A model generated the notes under the pieces. The model worked only from the letters and a program-made list of their open reading frames with translations, was not told the origin of the DNA and searched no databases. The position numbers and the translations under genes were made by a program. Below are positions 1 to 7,643 of a DNA stretch of 10,844 nucleotides, in pieces. The stretch covers positions 1 to 10,844 of the forward strand of contig JAICWX010000285.1 in NCBI GenBank assembly GCA_025934635.1, in the 5' to 3' direction. This DNA comes from Streptosporangiaceae bacterium. Its GTDB lineage: Bacteria; Actinomycetota; Actinomycetes; Streptosporangiales; Streptosporangiaceae. Numbering within the stretch: the first letter of the stretch is position 1; every line of letters starts with the position of its first letter.

Positions 1-580
1 AGACCGCGAGGGCGCGGGCGATCGCGACCCGCTGCCGCTGGCCGCCGGACAGCTGGTGCGGGTAGCGGGAGGCCAGCGCCGGGTCCAGCGCGGCCTCGGA
101 CAGCAGCGTGGCCACCCGGTCGGCGACGGCGCCGCGCCCCGCCGGGCCACGCGGCCGCAGGCCGTGCCCGGCCGGATCGCGCCCGGCCGGATCGTGCGAG
201 CCAAGGCCGTGCGAGGCCAGGACCTCGCCGATGGCGGCGCCGATCCGCATCCGCGGGTCGAGGCTGTTGTCCGCGTCCTGGAAGACGATCTGCGCCGCCC
301 GCCGGTAGTCCCGCAGCCGCCGGCCGCGCAGGGCCAGCACGTCCTGCCCGTCGAACCGGACCGTGCCGCCCGCCGCGGGCACCAGCCGCAGGATGGCCCG
401 GCCCGCGGTGGTCTTGCCCGACCCGCTCTCCCCGACCAGGGCCAGGCCGAACGGGCCGCGTTCGAGCCCCAGCGACACTCCGTCGAGTGCTCGCACGGGC
501 CCGAAGCTGACCTTGAGATCCCGCACCTCCAGCAGGGGTCCCGCCGTCACGGGCTGGCCGGTCACGGGCTGGTCCGTCAT
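1..580 (-). CDS. Dpp/Opp-type ABC transporter ATP-binding protein, second ATPase (3' end outside window)
   Basis: This is a cytoplasmic ATPase subunit of a peptide/nickel-type importer, partner of the ATPase encoded just upstream. 193 residues are visible: Walker A GESGSGKT (residues 50-57), a Q-loop QIVFQDADNSLDPRM (97-111), and the signature LSGGQRQRVAIARAL (177-191). Walker B, the H-loop and the C-terminus lie beyond the left edge. The ATG at 580-578 overlaps the upstream stop as ATGA, which supports this start and coupled translation. Its position as last of two ATPases and its RYPHQLSGGQRQR pattern resemble DppF/OppF. Oddities are a Gly/Pro/Arg-rich insert at residues about 124-150, between the Q-loop and the signature, and a repetitive N-terminus; both contain a 15-bp tandem duplication. 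Family and role are clear; substrate is unknown. Confidence 0.93.
   Translation of the reverse strand, partial: MTDQPVTGQPVTAGPLLEVRDLKVSFGPVRALDGVSLGLERGPFGLALVGESGSGKTTAGRAILRLVPAAGGTVRFDGQDVLALRGRRLRDYRRAAQIVFQDADNSLDPRMRIGAAIGEVLASHGLGSHDPAGRDPAGHGLRPRGPAGRGAVADRVATLLSEAALDPALASRYPHQLSGGQRQRVAIARALAV
166..195. repeat. 15-bp tandem duplication inside the second ATPase gene
   Basis: The 15-bp unit at 166-180 recurs at 181-195, differing only at the last base. On the coding strand it gives two Asp-Pro-Ala-Gly units (DPAGR, DPAGH) within the insert between the Q-loop and the signature motif. It keeps the reading frame, as expected for slippage tolerated in a surface loop. Confidence 0.8.
546..575. 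repeat. 15-bp tandem duplication at the N-terminus of the second ATPase gene
   Basis: The unit at 546-560 is repeated at 561-575 with two mismatches near its end. It encodes the repeated QPVTG/QPVTA at residues 4-13. It lies between the start codon and the first beta strand of the ATPase domain (LLEVRDLKVSF), so it lengthens only the flexible N-terminus. Confidence 0.8.
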
Positions 581-1347
581 GGGCGGACCTCCAGCCGGGG
601 CACGGCGGCGAGCAGCTCGCGGGTGTAGTCGTGCCGGGGCGCGGCCGTGACCTGGCCGACCGGTCCCTGCTCCAGCACCTGGCCGGCGCGCATGACCGCG
701 ACCCGGTCGCACAGCTCGGCGATCACCGCCAGGTCGTGGCTGACGAACAAGATCGCCATCCCGCGGTCGTCCCGCAGCTCGCGCAGCAGCTCGAGCACCT
801 CGGCCTGCACGGTGACGTCCAGCGCGCTGGTCGGCTCGTCGGCCAGCAGGACCTCGGCGCGCAGGGCGAGGGCGAGGGCGATCGCCACCCGCTGGAGCTG
901 CCCGCCGGACAGCTGGGAGGGGTAGCGGCGCAGCAGGTCCGGGCCGAGCAGGACGCTGCGCATGGCCCCGTCGGCCCGCTCGCGCGCCTCGGCGGCCGAC
1001 AGGCCGTGCAGCCGCAGCGTCCGGGTCACGATCCGGCCCACCCGGTACACCGGGTTGAAGGCCAGCGACGGGCTCTGGAAGATGGCCGCGATCCGGCGGC
1101 CGCGGATGGCCCGCAGCCCGGATTCGGACATGCCGATCAGCTCCCGGCCGTCCAGCCGGATCGAGCCGGTCACCGCGGCGCCGGCGGTGCCGGCCAGCCC
1201 GAGCACGGCCAGGATCGTCATCGACTTGCCGGAGCCGCTCTCCCCGGCCAGGCCCACGATCTGGCCGGCGTCCACGTCCAGCTCCGCCACCGACGCGACC
1301 GGCCGCCCGGCGAAGCTCACCTCGAGGTCACGGATCTCCAGCTTCAC
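577..1347 (-). CDS. Dpp/Opp-type ABC transporter ATP-binding protein, first ATPase (short form)
   Basis: This 256-aa cytoplasmic ATPase powers the importer formed with the two permeases encoded upstream. Visible motifs are Walker A GESGSGKS (35-42), Q-loop IFQSPSLAFNP (89-99), signature LSGGQLQRVAIALAL (146-160), Walker B VLLADEPTSALD (166-177) and H-loop VSHD (202-205), so the catalytic site is complete. The start is GTG at 1347-1345, overlapping the permease stop as GTGA; a longer in-frame reading up to 1737 only runs antisense through the permease. DppD/OppD proteins are usually about 320-340 aa with a C-terminal oligopeptide/dipeptide (oligo_HPY) extension. This one stops soon after YTRELLAAVPRL, so most of that extension is missing. 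Its stop overlaps the next ATPase start by 4 bp. Confidence 0.95.
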   Translation of the reverse strand: MKLEIRDLEVSFAGRPVASVAELDVDAGQIVGLAGESGSGKSMTILAVLGLAGTAGAAVTGSIRLDGRELIGMSESGLRAIRGRRIAAIFQSPSLAFNPVYRVGRIVTRTLRLHGLSAAEARERADGAMRSVLLGPDLLRRYPSQLSGGQLQRVAIALALALRAEVLLADEPTSALDVTVQAEVLELLRELRDDRGMAILFVSHDLAVIAELCDRVAVMRAGQVLEQGPVGQVTAAPRHDYTRELLAAVPRLEVRP

Positions 1348-2189
1348 CGCACGATCACCCGCCGCGGATCGAGCACGTCGCGCAGCCCGTCGCCGAGCAG
1401 GTTGAACGCCAGCGCGGTGAGCATGATGGCCAGGCCGGGATAGGTCACCAGCCACCACTGGGTGGTGAAGTAGTTCTCCCCCTCGGCCACCATCAGGCCC
1501 CAGTCCGGGGTGGGATCCTGAGCGCCGAGGCCGAGGAAGGACAGCGCCGAAGCGGTCAGGATCACGCCGCCGAAGTCCAGCGACACCTGCACGATCAGCG
1601 GCGTGACCGAGTTGGGCAGGACGTGCCGGAGCAGGATCCGCCAGGTGGGGATGCCCAGCGCCCGGCAGGATTCCACGTAGGGGCGGCCGGCCACCGACGC
1701 GGCCTGGCCGCGGATCAGCCGGGTGTACCACGGCCACCAGGTGATCGCGATGGCGATCGTGAGGCTGGTCAGGCTGGGCGGCAGGACGGCGGCGAAGGCG
1801 AGCGCGAGCAGCAGCGAGGGGAAGGCGAGGAAGATGTCGGTGATCCGCATGATGACGTCGTCCGCCACGCCGCCGAAGTAGCCCGCCACGATGCCCAGCG
1901 GTATCCCGACCACGGACGCGATGACCAGCACGAGGACGGCGACCAGCGGTGACACCCGGGCGCCGTACAGGACCCGGGAGAAGACGTCCCGGCCGACCTG
2001 GTCGGTGCCGAACAGGTGGTGCAGGGACGGCGCCTGCAGCGCGGCCACCGGGTTGGTGGCCGACCCGGCGTCGCCGGGGAACGGGGCGAGCAGCGGCGCG
2101 AGCAGCGCGACGAGCACGATCAGCAGCGCGACCGCGCCGCCGGCCGTGATGAGCGGGCTGGCCCCGGAGAACCCCAGCAGCCGCCTCAC
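1344..2189 (-). CDS. Dpp/Opp-type ABC transporter permease, DppC/OppC-like
   Basis: This 281-aa inner-membrane subunit forms the translocation pore with the DppB-like protein. The N-terminal membrane segment (about 12-36) is followed by the OppC-type motif HLFGTDQVGRDVFSRVLYG (58-76). Further hydrophobic segments lie at about 80-105, 118-138, 141-155, 200-222 and 247-266. The coupling (EAA) loop YVESCRALGIPTWRILLRH is at 171-189, and WGLMVAEG at 229-236 is typical of OppC. The GTG start at 2189 overlaps the upstream stop as GTGA; the longer reading up to 2837 is only an antisense extension. Length is normal for the family. It belongs to the BPD_transp_1 superfamily; substrate cannot be read from the permease. 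Confidence 0.95.
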   Translation of the reverse strand: MRRLLGFSGASPLITAGGAVALLIVLVALLAPLLAPFPGDAGSATNPVAALQAPSLHHLFGTDQVGRDVFSRVLYGARVSPLVAVLVLVIASVVGIPLGIVAGYFGGVADDVIMRITDIFLAFPSLLLALAFAAVLPPSLTSLTIAIAITWWPWYTRLIRGQAASVAGRPYVESCRALGIPTWRILLRHVLPNSVTPLIVQVSLDFGGVILTASALSFLGLGAQDPTPDWGLMVAEGENYFTTQWWLVTYPGLAIMLTALAFNLLGDGLRDVLDPRRVIVR

Positions 2190-3202
2190 CGGAGCCTGAT
2201 CCTCGGGTCGAGCGCGGCCTGCACCAGGTCCACGACCAGGTTGGCGGCCACGTAGACGACGGCGATGAACAGCGTGACGCCGACGATCGCCGGGGTGTCC
2301 AGCGTGGACACCGCGGCCGCGGCGTAACTGCCCAGCCCCGGCCAGTCGAAGATCGACTCCACCAGGAAGGTGTTGACGAGCGAGTACGCGAACACCAGGG
2401 CCAGGACGGCGACCACCGGGTTCCACGCGAGCTTCATCGCGAAGGACCCGAACACGCTCCGTTCGGGAAAACCCAGGGCGCGGACCATCTGCACGTGCGC
2501 CTCGCCGACGGTGTCCAGGACCTGGGCGCGCGTCATCCGGGCGATCACCCCGGCCGGGTAGGCGGCCACCACCAGGGCGGGCAGGATCAGGTGCTCGAGC
2601 GTGCTGGTCAGCATCGGCCAGTTGCCGCTGATCAGCGCGTCGACCACCGGCAGCTGGGTGCGGGTGACCAGCGGGTGGGTGAAGACCAGGTTCGGGTCGT
2701 ACTGGCCGGCCACCGGGAGCAGCCGCAGCCGCTGGGCGAAGAAGAGCTGCAGGATCAGCGCCAGCCAGAAGATCGGCATGGACACGCCGAGGACCGATCC
2801 GACCCGGATCAGGTGGTCGGACCAGCGGCCCGGCCACCGGGCGGCGATCAGGCCGAGCGGGACGCCGGCCGCCGTCGCGAGGATCAGCGCGGCGATGACG
2901 AGCTCGAGCGTGGCCGGCGCGGCGGTGCCGATGTCGGACAGCACCGGGCGGTGGGTGTGAATGGAGGTCCCCCAGTTCCCGGTCACGATCCCGCCGAAGT
3001 ACTTGCCGATCTGCACGATCAGCGGCTGGTCGAGGCCCAGGTACCGGCGGGCGCGGGCGAGCTGGGCGGCCGAGGCGTGCGGGCCCGCCCAGGACGCCGC
3101 CGGGTCGCCGGGCACCACGTCGGCGATGACGAACGTCAGGACCACGACGCCCGCCACGACGACGAGAGCAAGCGCCACCCGGCGGGTGCCGTAAAGGATC
3201 AC
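2186..3202 (-). CDS. Dpp/Opp-type ABC transporter permease, DppB/OppB-like
   Basis: This 338-aa inner-membrane permease is of normal DppB length. It has an N-terminal membrane helix (about 8-29) followed by the family's external segment, in which VVPGDPAASWAG (29-40) and LGLDQPLIVQ (55-64) are typical. Further hydrophobic segments lie at about 98-121, 136-158, 203-221, 262-283 and 304-328. The EAA-type coupling loop (EAHVQMVRALGF, 234-245) contacts the ATPases. FDWPGLGSYAAAAV (285-298) and the terminal LDPRIRLR are characteristic. The start is GTG at 3202-3200, 19 bp after the binding-protein stop, with only a weak GAGTGG about 10 nt before it. The stop overlaps the next permease start by 4 bp. 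Confidence 0.95.
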   Translation of the reverse strand: MILYGTRRVALALVVVAGVVVLTFVIADVVPGDPAASWAGPHASAAQLARARRYLGLDQPLIVQIGKYFGGIVTGNWGTSIHTHRPVLSDIGTAAPATLELVIAALILATAAGVPLGLIAARWPGRWSDHLIRVGSVLGVSMPIFWLALILQLFFAQRLRLLPVAGQYDPNLVFTHPLVTRTQLPVVDALISGNWPMLTSTLEHLILPALVVAAYPAGVIARMTRAQVLDTVGEAHVQMVRALGFPERSVFGSFAMKLAWNPVVAVLALVFAYSLVNTFLVESIFDWPGLGSYAAAAVSTLDTPAIVGVTLFIAVVYVAANLVVDLVQAALDPRIRLR

Positions 3203-3221
3203 AGAATACAGACCACTCGGG

Positions 3222-4808
3222 TCACGGCTTCAGGTCGTACGCGAAGACCACGTTGGGGTACGCCGGGTTGACCGTGAGGCCCGAGATCCCGCTGAGCATC
3301 GCGTACTGGTAGTTGTCGTTGTACACCGGCACCAGGGGCGCCTGCTGCAGCACCGTCACCTGCATGTTCCGGTACGCCTGGGTGGCGGCGCCCTTGTTGG
3401 TGGCGACCAGCTGCTCGATCCCGTTGATCTGCTTGTCGAGTGACGGGTTGGAGTAGTACGACATGTTGTAGTACGGCGGGTTCTCGGTTTCCAGCAAGCC
3501 CTGGAACCAGGAGAACGGGTCGGGGTAGTCCGGCCACCAGTACTCCATGAAGATGTCCTGGTGCTGGGTGGCGTTGTTCGACTTGCCCTTGGCCCACTGG
3601 GTCGGCCAGGCCAGCGCCTGGACGGAGAGGTTCACGTTCAGCGCGGCCAGATCCGACTTGATGATCGTCGCGACCACCTGCTCGTTGCTGTCACCCTGAG
3701 TGTAGGTGAGGCTCAGGCTGAGGGCCTTCTTCCCCGGGCCGTAGCCGGCCTGGCTGAGCAGCGCGGCCGCCTTGGCCTTGTTGTGGGAGTACACCGGCAG
3801 ATCGCCGGAGTGCCCGAACATGCCCGGCGGGACCAGGCCGCTCGAGACCACGCCCGCACCGCGCAAGGCGGTGAGGATGCCCTGGTAGTCGATCGCGTAC
3901 GAGATCGCCTGGCGGACTGGCAGGCTGAGCGCCTTGACGTTGAGCTGGGCCAGCAGGTTCTGCCAGGACGCGGACTGCACCAGCTTGACGGCGGAGTCGC
4001 CCTTGAACGAGGACCACAGCGAGGGGCTGATCTGCTCGATGAAGCTGACCTGCCCGGAGCGCAGCAGCTGCGCGGCCGTGCTGTCCTGCGGCACCACGCG
4101 GAACACGACCTTGGTGAAATGCGTGCCCGACCAGCCGCCCCAGTACTTCCCGAACTTGGTGAGGGTGACCTCGAGCTCCTGCCCCTTGTTCCACTTCTGG
4201 GCGGTATACGGCCCGGTGCCCGCGTCGTGCCCGGCGTTCAGCCAGGGCAGCAGTTTGCTGCCCCCGCCGCCCGCCTGCGTGTCGTAGATGTAGGCGGAGT
4301 AGTCGGCCGAGGCCTCCAGAGCCAGCGGGGACGGGTACTTCTGGTGCAGGACCAGGGTGTACTGGTCCGGCGTGTCGATCGTGGTGACCGCGCCCCAGAC
4401 GTAGGCGGCGCCGCCGTCCAGCTTGATCGTGCGCTGGATCGCGTCCTTGGCTGCCTGCGCGGTCATCAGCCGGCCGGTGTGGAAGTAGACGCCGTGGCGC
4501 AGGTGGAAGGTCCAGGTCTTGCCGTCAGCCGACGCCGACCAGCTGGTGGCGAGCAGCGGCTCGACGGTCTTGGTGGCCGAGTTGTAGCGGGTGAGCGTCT
4601 CGTACATCTCGCTCATCGCGATGATGCCGTCCGAGTACTCGGTGGCCGGATCCCAGCCGTCGACCATCACCGGGACGCTGGTGTCGTACGTGAACACCTG
4701 GTTGACGGGCTGCTGCGGGCTCGCCGGGCTGCTCGACCCGGAGCAGGCGGCCAGCGTCAGGAGAGGCACGGTGGCGGCGGCGGCCAGCCAACCGCGGTGG
4801 CGCTTCAT
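3222..4808 (-). CDS. Extracellular solute-binding lipoprotein, SBP_bac_5 (Dpp/Opp) family
   Basis: This 528-aa secreted lipoprotein captures the substrate and delivers it to the permeases. The N-terminus is a classic lipoprotein signal: basic MKRHRGW, a hydrophobic stretch, then lipobox LAAC with Cys22 as the lipidated residue, followed by a Ser/Pro-rich linker. The mature part shows family 5 features, including ATSWSASADGKTWTFHLRHG, FHTGRLMTAQAAKDAI, GTGPY (197-201) and a C-terminal lobe ending VFAYDLKP. ATG 4808 is chosen over the in-frame ATG 4826 because GGAGG sits 4 nt before it and because MKR is a proper signal-peptide start. The start overlaps the stop of the preceding hyuA remnant as ATGA. 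Binding specificity cannot be assigned; despite the family name, ligands need not be peptides. Confidence 0.95.
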   Translation of the reverse strand: MKRHRGWLAAAATVPLLTLAACSGSSSPASPQQPVNQVFTYDTSVPVMVDGWDPATEYSDGIIAMSEMYETLTRYNSATKTVEPLLATSWSASADGKTWTFHLRHGVYFHTGRLMTAQAAKDAIQRTIKLDGGAAYVWGAVTTIDTPDQYTLVLHQKYPSPLALEASADYSAYIYDTQAGGGGSKLLPWLNAGHDAGTGPYTAQKWNKGQELEVTLTKFGKYWGGWSGTHFTKVVFRVVPQDSTAAQLLRSGQVSFIEQISPSLWSSFKGDSAVKLVQSASWQNLLAQLNVKALSLPVRQAISYAIDYQGILTALRGAGVVSSGLVPPGMFGHSGDLPVYSHNKAKAAALLSQAGYGPGKKALSLSLTYTQGDSNEQVVATIIKSDLAALNVNLSVQALAWPTQWAKGKSNNATQHQDIFMEYWWPDYPDPFSWFQGLLETENPPYYNMSYYSNPSLDKQINGIEQLVATNKGAATQAYRNMQVTVLQQAPLVPVYNDNYQYAMLSGISGLTVNPAYPNVVFAYDLKP

Positions 4809-4936
4809 GATGCCTCCGATGTGCATGTTTCCTGCCTTAGTCGCCCAGGAGCCTGCGCTGCCTCAAGTATGGCGTGCCTGGCGTCGTCGTCGTAGGGGAA
4901 AATACGGTCCATCTCGCCACTAACCGGGCGCGGCAT
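4805..4936 (-). pseudogene. Remnant of a second hyuA (43-codon in-frame deletion scar)
   Basis: The reading frame starts at ATG 4936 and ends at TGA 4805, giving 43 aa. Its residues 5-34 (from VSGEMDRIF to GRLR) align without gaps to residues 450-479 of the intact HyuA upstream (VSGQVDRIF onward), with about half identical. The first four residues, MPRP, correspond to HyuA's MPAP. The Shine-Dalgarno GGAGGAG, its 7-nt spacing and its placement inside the end of the preceding DUF917 gene are the same as at intact hyuA. I infer a second hyuA that lost codons about 5-449 in frame and also its C-terminus. Third positions are about 63% G+C, well below neighbouring genes, which fits relaxed selection. 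Its stop overlaps the binding-protein start (ATGA), so it may still be translated and couple the two genes. A functional small protein is possible but less likely. Confidence 0.78.
4813..4817 (-). promoter_or_regulatory. Ribosome binding site of the binding-protein gene
   Basis: GGAGG on the minus strand lies 4 nt before ATG 4808. It decides between the two in-frame ATG codons (4826 and 4808). It lies inside the 3' end of the hyuA remnant reading frame. Confidence 0.7.
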
Positions 4937-6005
4937 CGGCCAGCTCCTCCACGGGCGAGTAGTCGAAGTCGTAGCCGAAGGCGCGCGGCCCGGTGAGCGC
5001 GATGCCCCGCTCGGTCCGCCATATGGGGGCACAGGCGAAGGCGATCACCGTGACCCGCTGGCCGTAGGCGACCCGCTCGGTCCCGATCGCGTCGGCCGTC
5101 TCGCTGTCCAGCACGCTGATCAGATCGGGCACCGAGGCGAGCACCCGGCCACGCTCCCGCGCCACCAGGTTCTCGTTCTGCAGCTCCAGCCGGACCAGCC
5201 GGCCCGCGTCCTGGCCCAGGCCCTCGATGAGCACCGACCCGGCTGCGAACCCGCTCGTGGTACGCCGCTCGACGTCCTGGATCTTGCCGGCGATCAGCCG
5301 GAACGCTCCGAGCTCCGCGATCATGGCCGCGACGGGGTCGCCCGCGGAGCGGCCGACGGCCTCGCCGATGCCGATCGCCAGCGAGACCGAGTTCCGCACC
5401 GTGGCCCCGCGCGCCTGCCTCGCGGTCAGCGCGTACTCCGTGGAGGAGGCGGTCCCGCCGAACCCGATGGCCGCGGCCCGCTCCAGGCGCTCCATCCAGT
5501 CACCGGACACGGCGCGGAAGACGATGAGGTTGCCGCGCTCGTCGGTCATCACGGCGGGGGTGGGCGAGATCCCGGCCAGGTGCATCGTGACCTGGTTCAC
5601 TTCGGGAAAGGCGCGGCCCATGCCGTCGGCGTCCACTACCGGCAGGCCCATCCGCGCGGCCCAGGTAACCGGGATCAGGCCGTTACCGCCACCGATCTCG
5701 CCGGCCATCAGCGCGGCGACCCGGCGCCCGCTGAGCGCTTCCAGGTAGTGGCGGAGCCGCGGGCCCTCGTCCCCGTTCTCGATCTTCTCGATGCTGACCG
5801 TGGGTGCGCCGATGCCGCCGCACGGCATGATCAGGTCATCGTCGGGCAGCTCGTCCAGGTCCATCAGCGGAACGGCGCCGAAGTCCTCAGTCGCCTGCAG
5901 CGCCTGGAGCAGCCCCAGGTGAGTGTCGCCGCCACCGCCGGCGCCGAGCACCGCGCAGCCGCGGGCCAGAGCCCGCAGCGCGACCGGATCCAGCAGGCGC
6001 TTCAT
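4920..6005 (-). CDS. DUF917 (S-Me-THD-like) family protein, second copy
   Basis: This 361-aa, probably cytoplasmic protein belongs to PF06032 (DUF917), a family usually encoded beside HyuA-type hydantoinases. As I recall, the family has been renamed after an S-methyl-thiohydantoin desulfurase; its activity here is unproven. It begins with MKRLLDPVALRALARGCAVL, then the conserved GAGGGGD (21-27). Other shared blocks are DLDELPDDDLIMPCG, GAPTVSIEKI, DADGMGRAFPEV, DVERRTT, LELQNENLVA and GPRAFGYDFDY. It is about three quarters identical, without gaps, to the protein at 7630-8712. The ATG lies 9 nt after the hyuA stop with only a poor ribosome site (GACGG), suggesting coupling. The C-terminus overlaps the hyuA remnant by 17 bp. 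The family call is secure; the reaction is not. Confidence 0.92.
   Translation of the reverse strand: MKRLLDPVALRALARGCAVLGAGGGGDTHLGLLQALQATEDFGAVPLMDLDELPDDDLIMPCGGIGAPTVSIEKIENGDEGPRLRHYLEALSGRRVAALMAGEIGGGNGLIPVTWAARMGLPVVDADGMGRAFPEVNQVTMHLAGISPTPAVMTDERGNLIVFRAVSGDWMERLERAAAIGFGGTASSTEYALTARQARGATVRNSVSLAIGIGEAVGRSAGDPVAAMIAELGAFRLIAGKIQDVERRTTSGFAAGSVLIEGLGQDAGRLVRLELQNENLVARERGRVLASVPDLISVLDSETADAIGTERVAYGQRVTVIAFACAPIWRTERGIALTGPRAFGYDFDYSPVEELADAAPG
4944..4950 (-). promoter_or_regulatory. Retained Shine-Dalgarno of the deleted second hyuA
   Basis: GGAGGAG on the minus strand, 7 nt before ATG 4936 and inside the last codons of the second DUF917 gene (Val-Glu-Glu-Leu). Motif and spacing are identical to the site before intact hyuA (7651-7657). 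This supports common descent of the two junctions. Confidence 0.75.
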
Positions 6006-6014
6006 GGCCGTCGA

Positions 6015-7643
6015 TCAGTCGGCCGCCGACCCGGCCAGCCGCGCCTGCTGAGCCAGGCGGGCCGCCAGGTGGTGGTCCGGCACGCCGCCGAGGGCGCCGG
6101 CGGCCTTGACCCGGACCCGGACGGCCGGGGAGGTCATGTAGGCCAGCGGGATCTCTTCTATCTCGATGATCTGCACGGCGGCCGGGTCGGCGCCGGCCGC
6201 CACCGCACGCTCGCGGGCATCGAGCTGCGCTTCGTCGAGGATCGCCTGCCGGCCGCCCGCGCCGACGTGAAATATCCGGTCGACCTGGCCGCTCACCGAG
6301 GCGATGGCGGCGCCGACGGCGTTGGCCGCGTCGAAGTGCTCGGGCCGGATGATCTCGCTGACGCCCGGTATCGCGTCCGGGACGAGGATGCTGCCGCCGC
6401 CCACGGCGATGAGCGGGCGGGCGTCCCGGGAGGTCTTCATCCGGTCGATCGCCTCGGCGAGCATCACGTCGGCCCGCGCCAGCGCCTCGGTCAGCCGCGC
6501 GCGGTGCGAGCCGATCCCGGCCGGGGTGCCCAGCACCGCCCGGCCGGCCGCCACCGCGCAGTCGGTCAGCGTGGCCGTCGTCCCGCCGAAGACCAGTGCC
6601 TCCTCGGGCAGCCGGTACCCGACGCTGCGCGGCCCGATGCGGTCCTCGGAGGCGCCGGTGCCCGCGGAGACCACCGTGCCGCCGCCGAGGGCGATCGTGA
6701 CCAGGTCGGGCATCCGGAAGTTGGTCCGGATGCCCCCGATCTCGACCCCGTAGGAGGATTCCCGGGGGAAGCCGTTGACCAGCACGCCCACGTCGGTGGA
6801 GGTGCCGCCCACGTCGACGACGAGGGCATCGGAGATGCCGGTGAGGAACGCGGCGCCGCGGACGCTGTTGGCCGGGCCGCTGCCGATGGTGAGCACCGGG
6901 TACCGCAGCGCCTGGTCCAGGCTCATCAGCGTGCCGTCGTTCTGCGCGAAGTACGTCACCGGCTGCAGGCCGTGCGCGGTGAGCGCGTCGCGCATCGCCC
7001 GGGCGACGTCGCTGGCCACCCCGGCCCGCGCGCCGTTGAGGATAGTGGCGTTTTCCCGCTCGAGCAGGCCGATCGAGCCGATCTCGTGGCTGAGCGACAC
7101 GTGGACCTCGCCGAGCTCGCGCTTGACCACATCGGCCGCCTCGAGCTCGTGCCGCGGCGAGACCGGGGCGAACACGCTCGTGATGGCGATGCCCTCGGCC
7201 TGGCCGCCGACCTGGCCGAGGAACCGGGCGATGGCGTCGGTGTCGAGCGGGGACAGGTCCTGCCCGTCGAACTCGATCCCGCCGTCCACGATCGCCGAGC
7301 CGACCGAGATGGTGCTGGCCAGCTCGCCCGGCCAGCCGAACATGGGCCTGACGCTGCGCGTGGCCGGCCCGCCGAGCCGCAGCACGGCCACCCGCCGCAG
7401 GTTGCGGCGTTCCAGCACGGCGTTGGTGGCATGGGTGGTGCCGAGCATGACGTGGCTGATCCGGCCGGGCTCCGTTCCGGGCGCGGCCAGGACCGCGTCG
7501 ATGGCGGCGGCGACCCCGCCGGTGATGTCCGCGGTGGTCGGCACCTTGGCCTTGGCGATCACCTGGTCGGCGGTGTCCATGATCACCGCGTCGGTGTTAG
7601 TACCACCGACGTCGATGCCGAGGCGGCAGTCAGGCGCGGGCAC
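6015..7643 (-). CDS. HyuA-type hydantoinase/oxoprolinase subunit (short form)
   Basis: This 542-aa cytoplasmic protein is of the HyuA/5-oxoprolinase/acetone carboxylase alpha superfamily (Hydant_A_N then Hydantoinase_A), which uses ATP to open or activate cyclic amides. The sugar-kinase-like ATP folds are visible as GIDVGGTNTDAV (9-20) and DVGGTSTDVG (277-286). Further glycine motifs are LGGGTVVSAGTGA and AVGGGSILVPD (around 413-423). N-methylhydantoinase A proteins are nearer 690 aa, so this is the shorter class often found with DUF917. No HyuB partner is encoded in the window. The start is GTG 7643, inside the end of the upstream DUF917 gene (14-bp overlap), preceded by GGAGGAG at 7-nt spacing. 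The stop is 9 nt before the next DUF917 gene. Substrate is unknown; hydantoin- or thiohydantoin-like rings are the natural guess. Confidence 0.93.
   Translation of the reverse strand: MPAPDCRLGIDVGGTNTDAVIMDTADQVIAKAKVPTTADITGGVAAAIDAVLAAPGTEPGRISHVMLGTTHATNAVLERRNLRRVAVLRLGGPATRSVRPMFGWPGELASTISVGSAIVDGGIEFDGQDLSPLDTDAIARFLGQVGGQAEGIAITSVFAPVSPRHELEAADVVKRELGEVHVSLSHEIGSIGLLERENATILNGARAGVASDVARAMRDALTAHGLQPVTYFAQNDGTLMSLDQALRYPVLTIGSGPANSVRGAAFLTGISDALVVDVGGTSTDVGVLVNGFPRESSYGVEIGGIRTNFRMPDLVTIALGGGTVVSAGTGASEDRIGPRSVGYRLPEEALVFGGTTATLTDCAVAAGRAVLGTPAGIGSHRARLTEALARADVMLAEAIDRMKTSRDARPLIAVGGGSILVPDAIPGVSEIIRPEHFDAANAVGAAIASVSGQVDRIFHVGAGGRQAILDEAQLDARERAVAAGADPAAVQIIEIEEIPLAYMTSPAVRVRVKAAGALGGVPDHHLAARLAQQARLAGSAAD

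Noticed and set aside
4809..4826. ATG 4826 as the binding-protein start
   Set aside because: It would put MHIGGI before the basic n-region of the lipoprotein signal and would place the GGAGG ribosome site inside the coding sequence.
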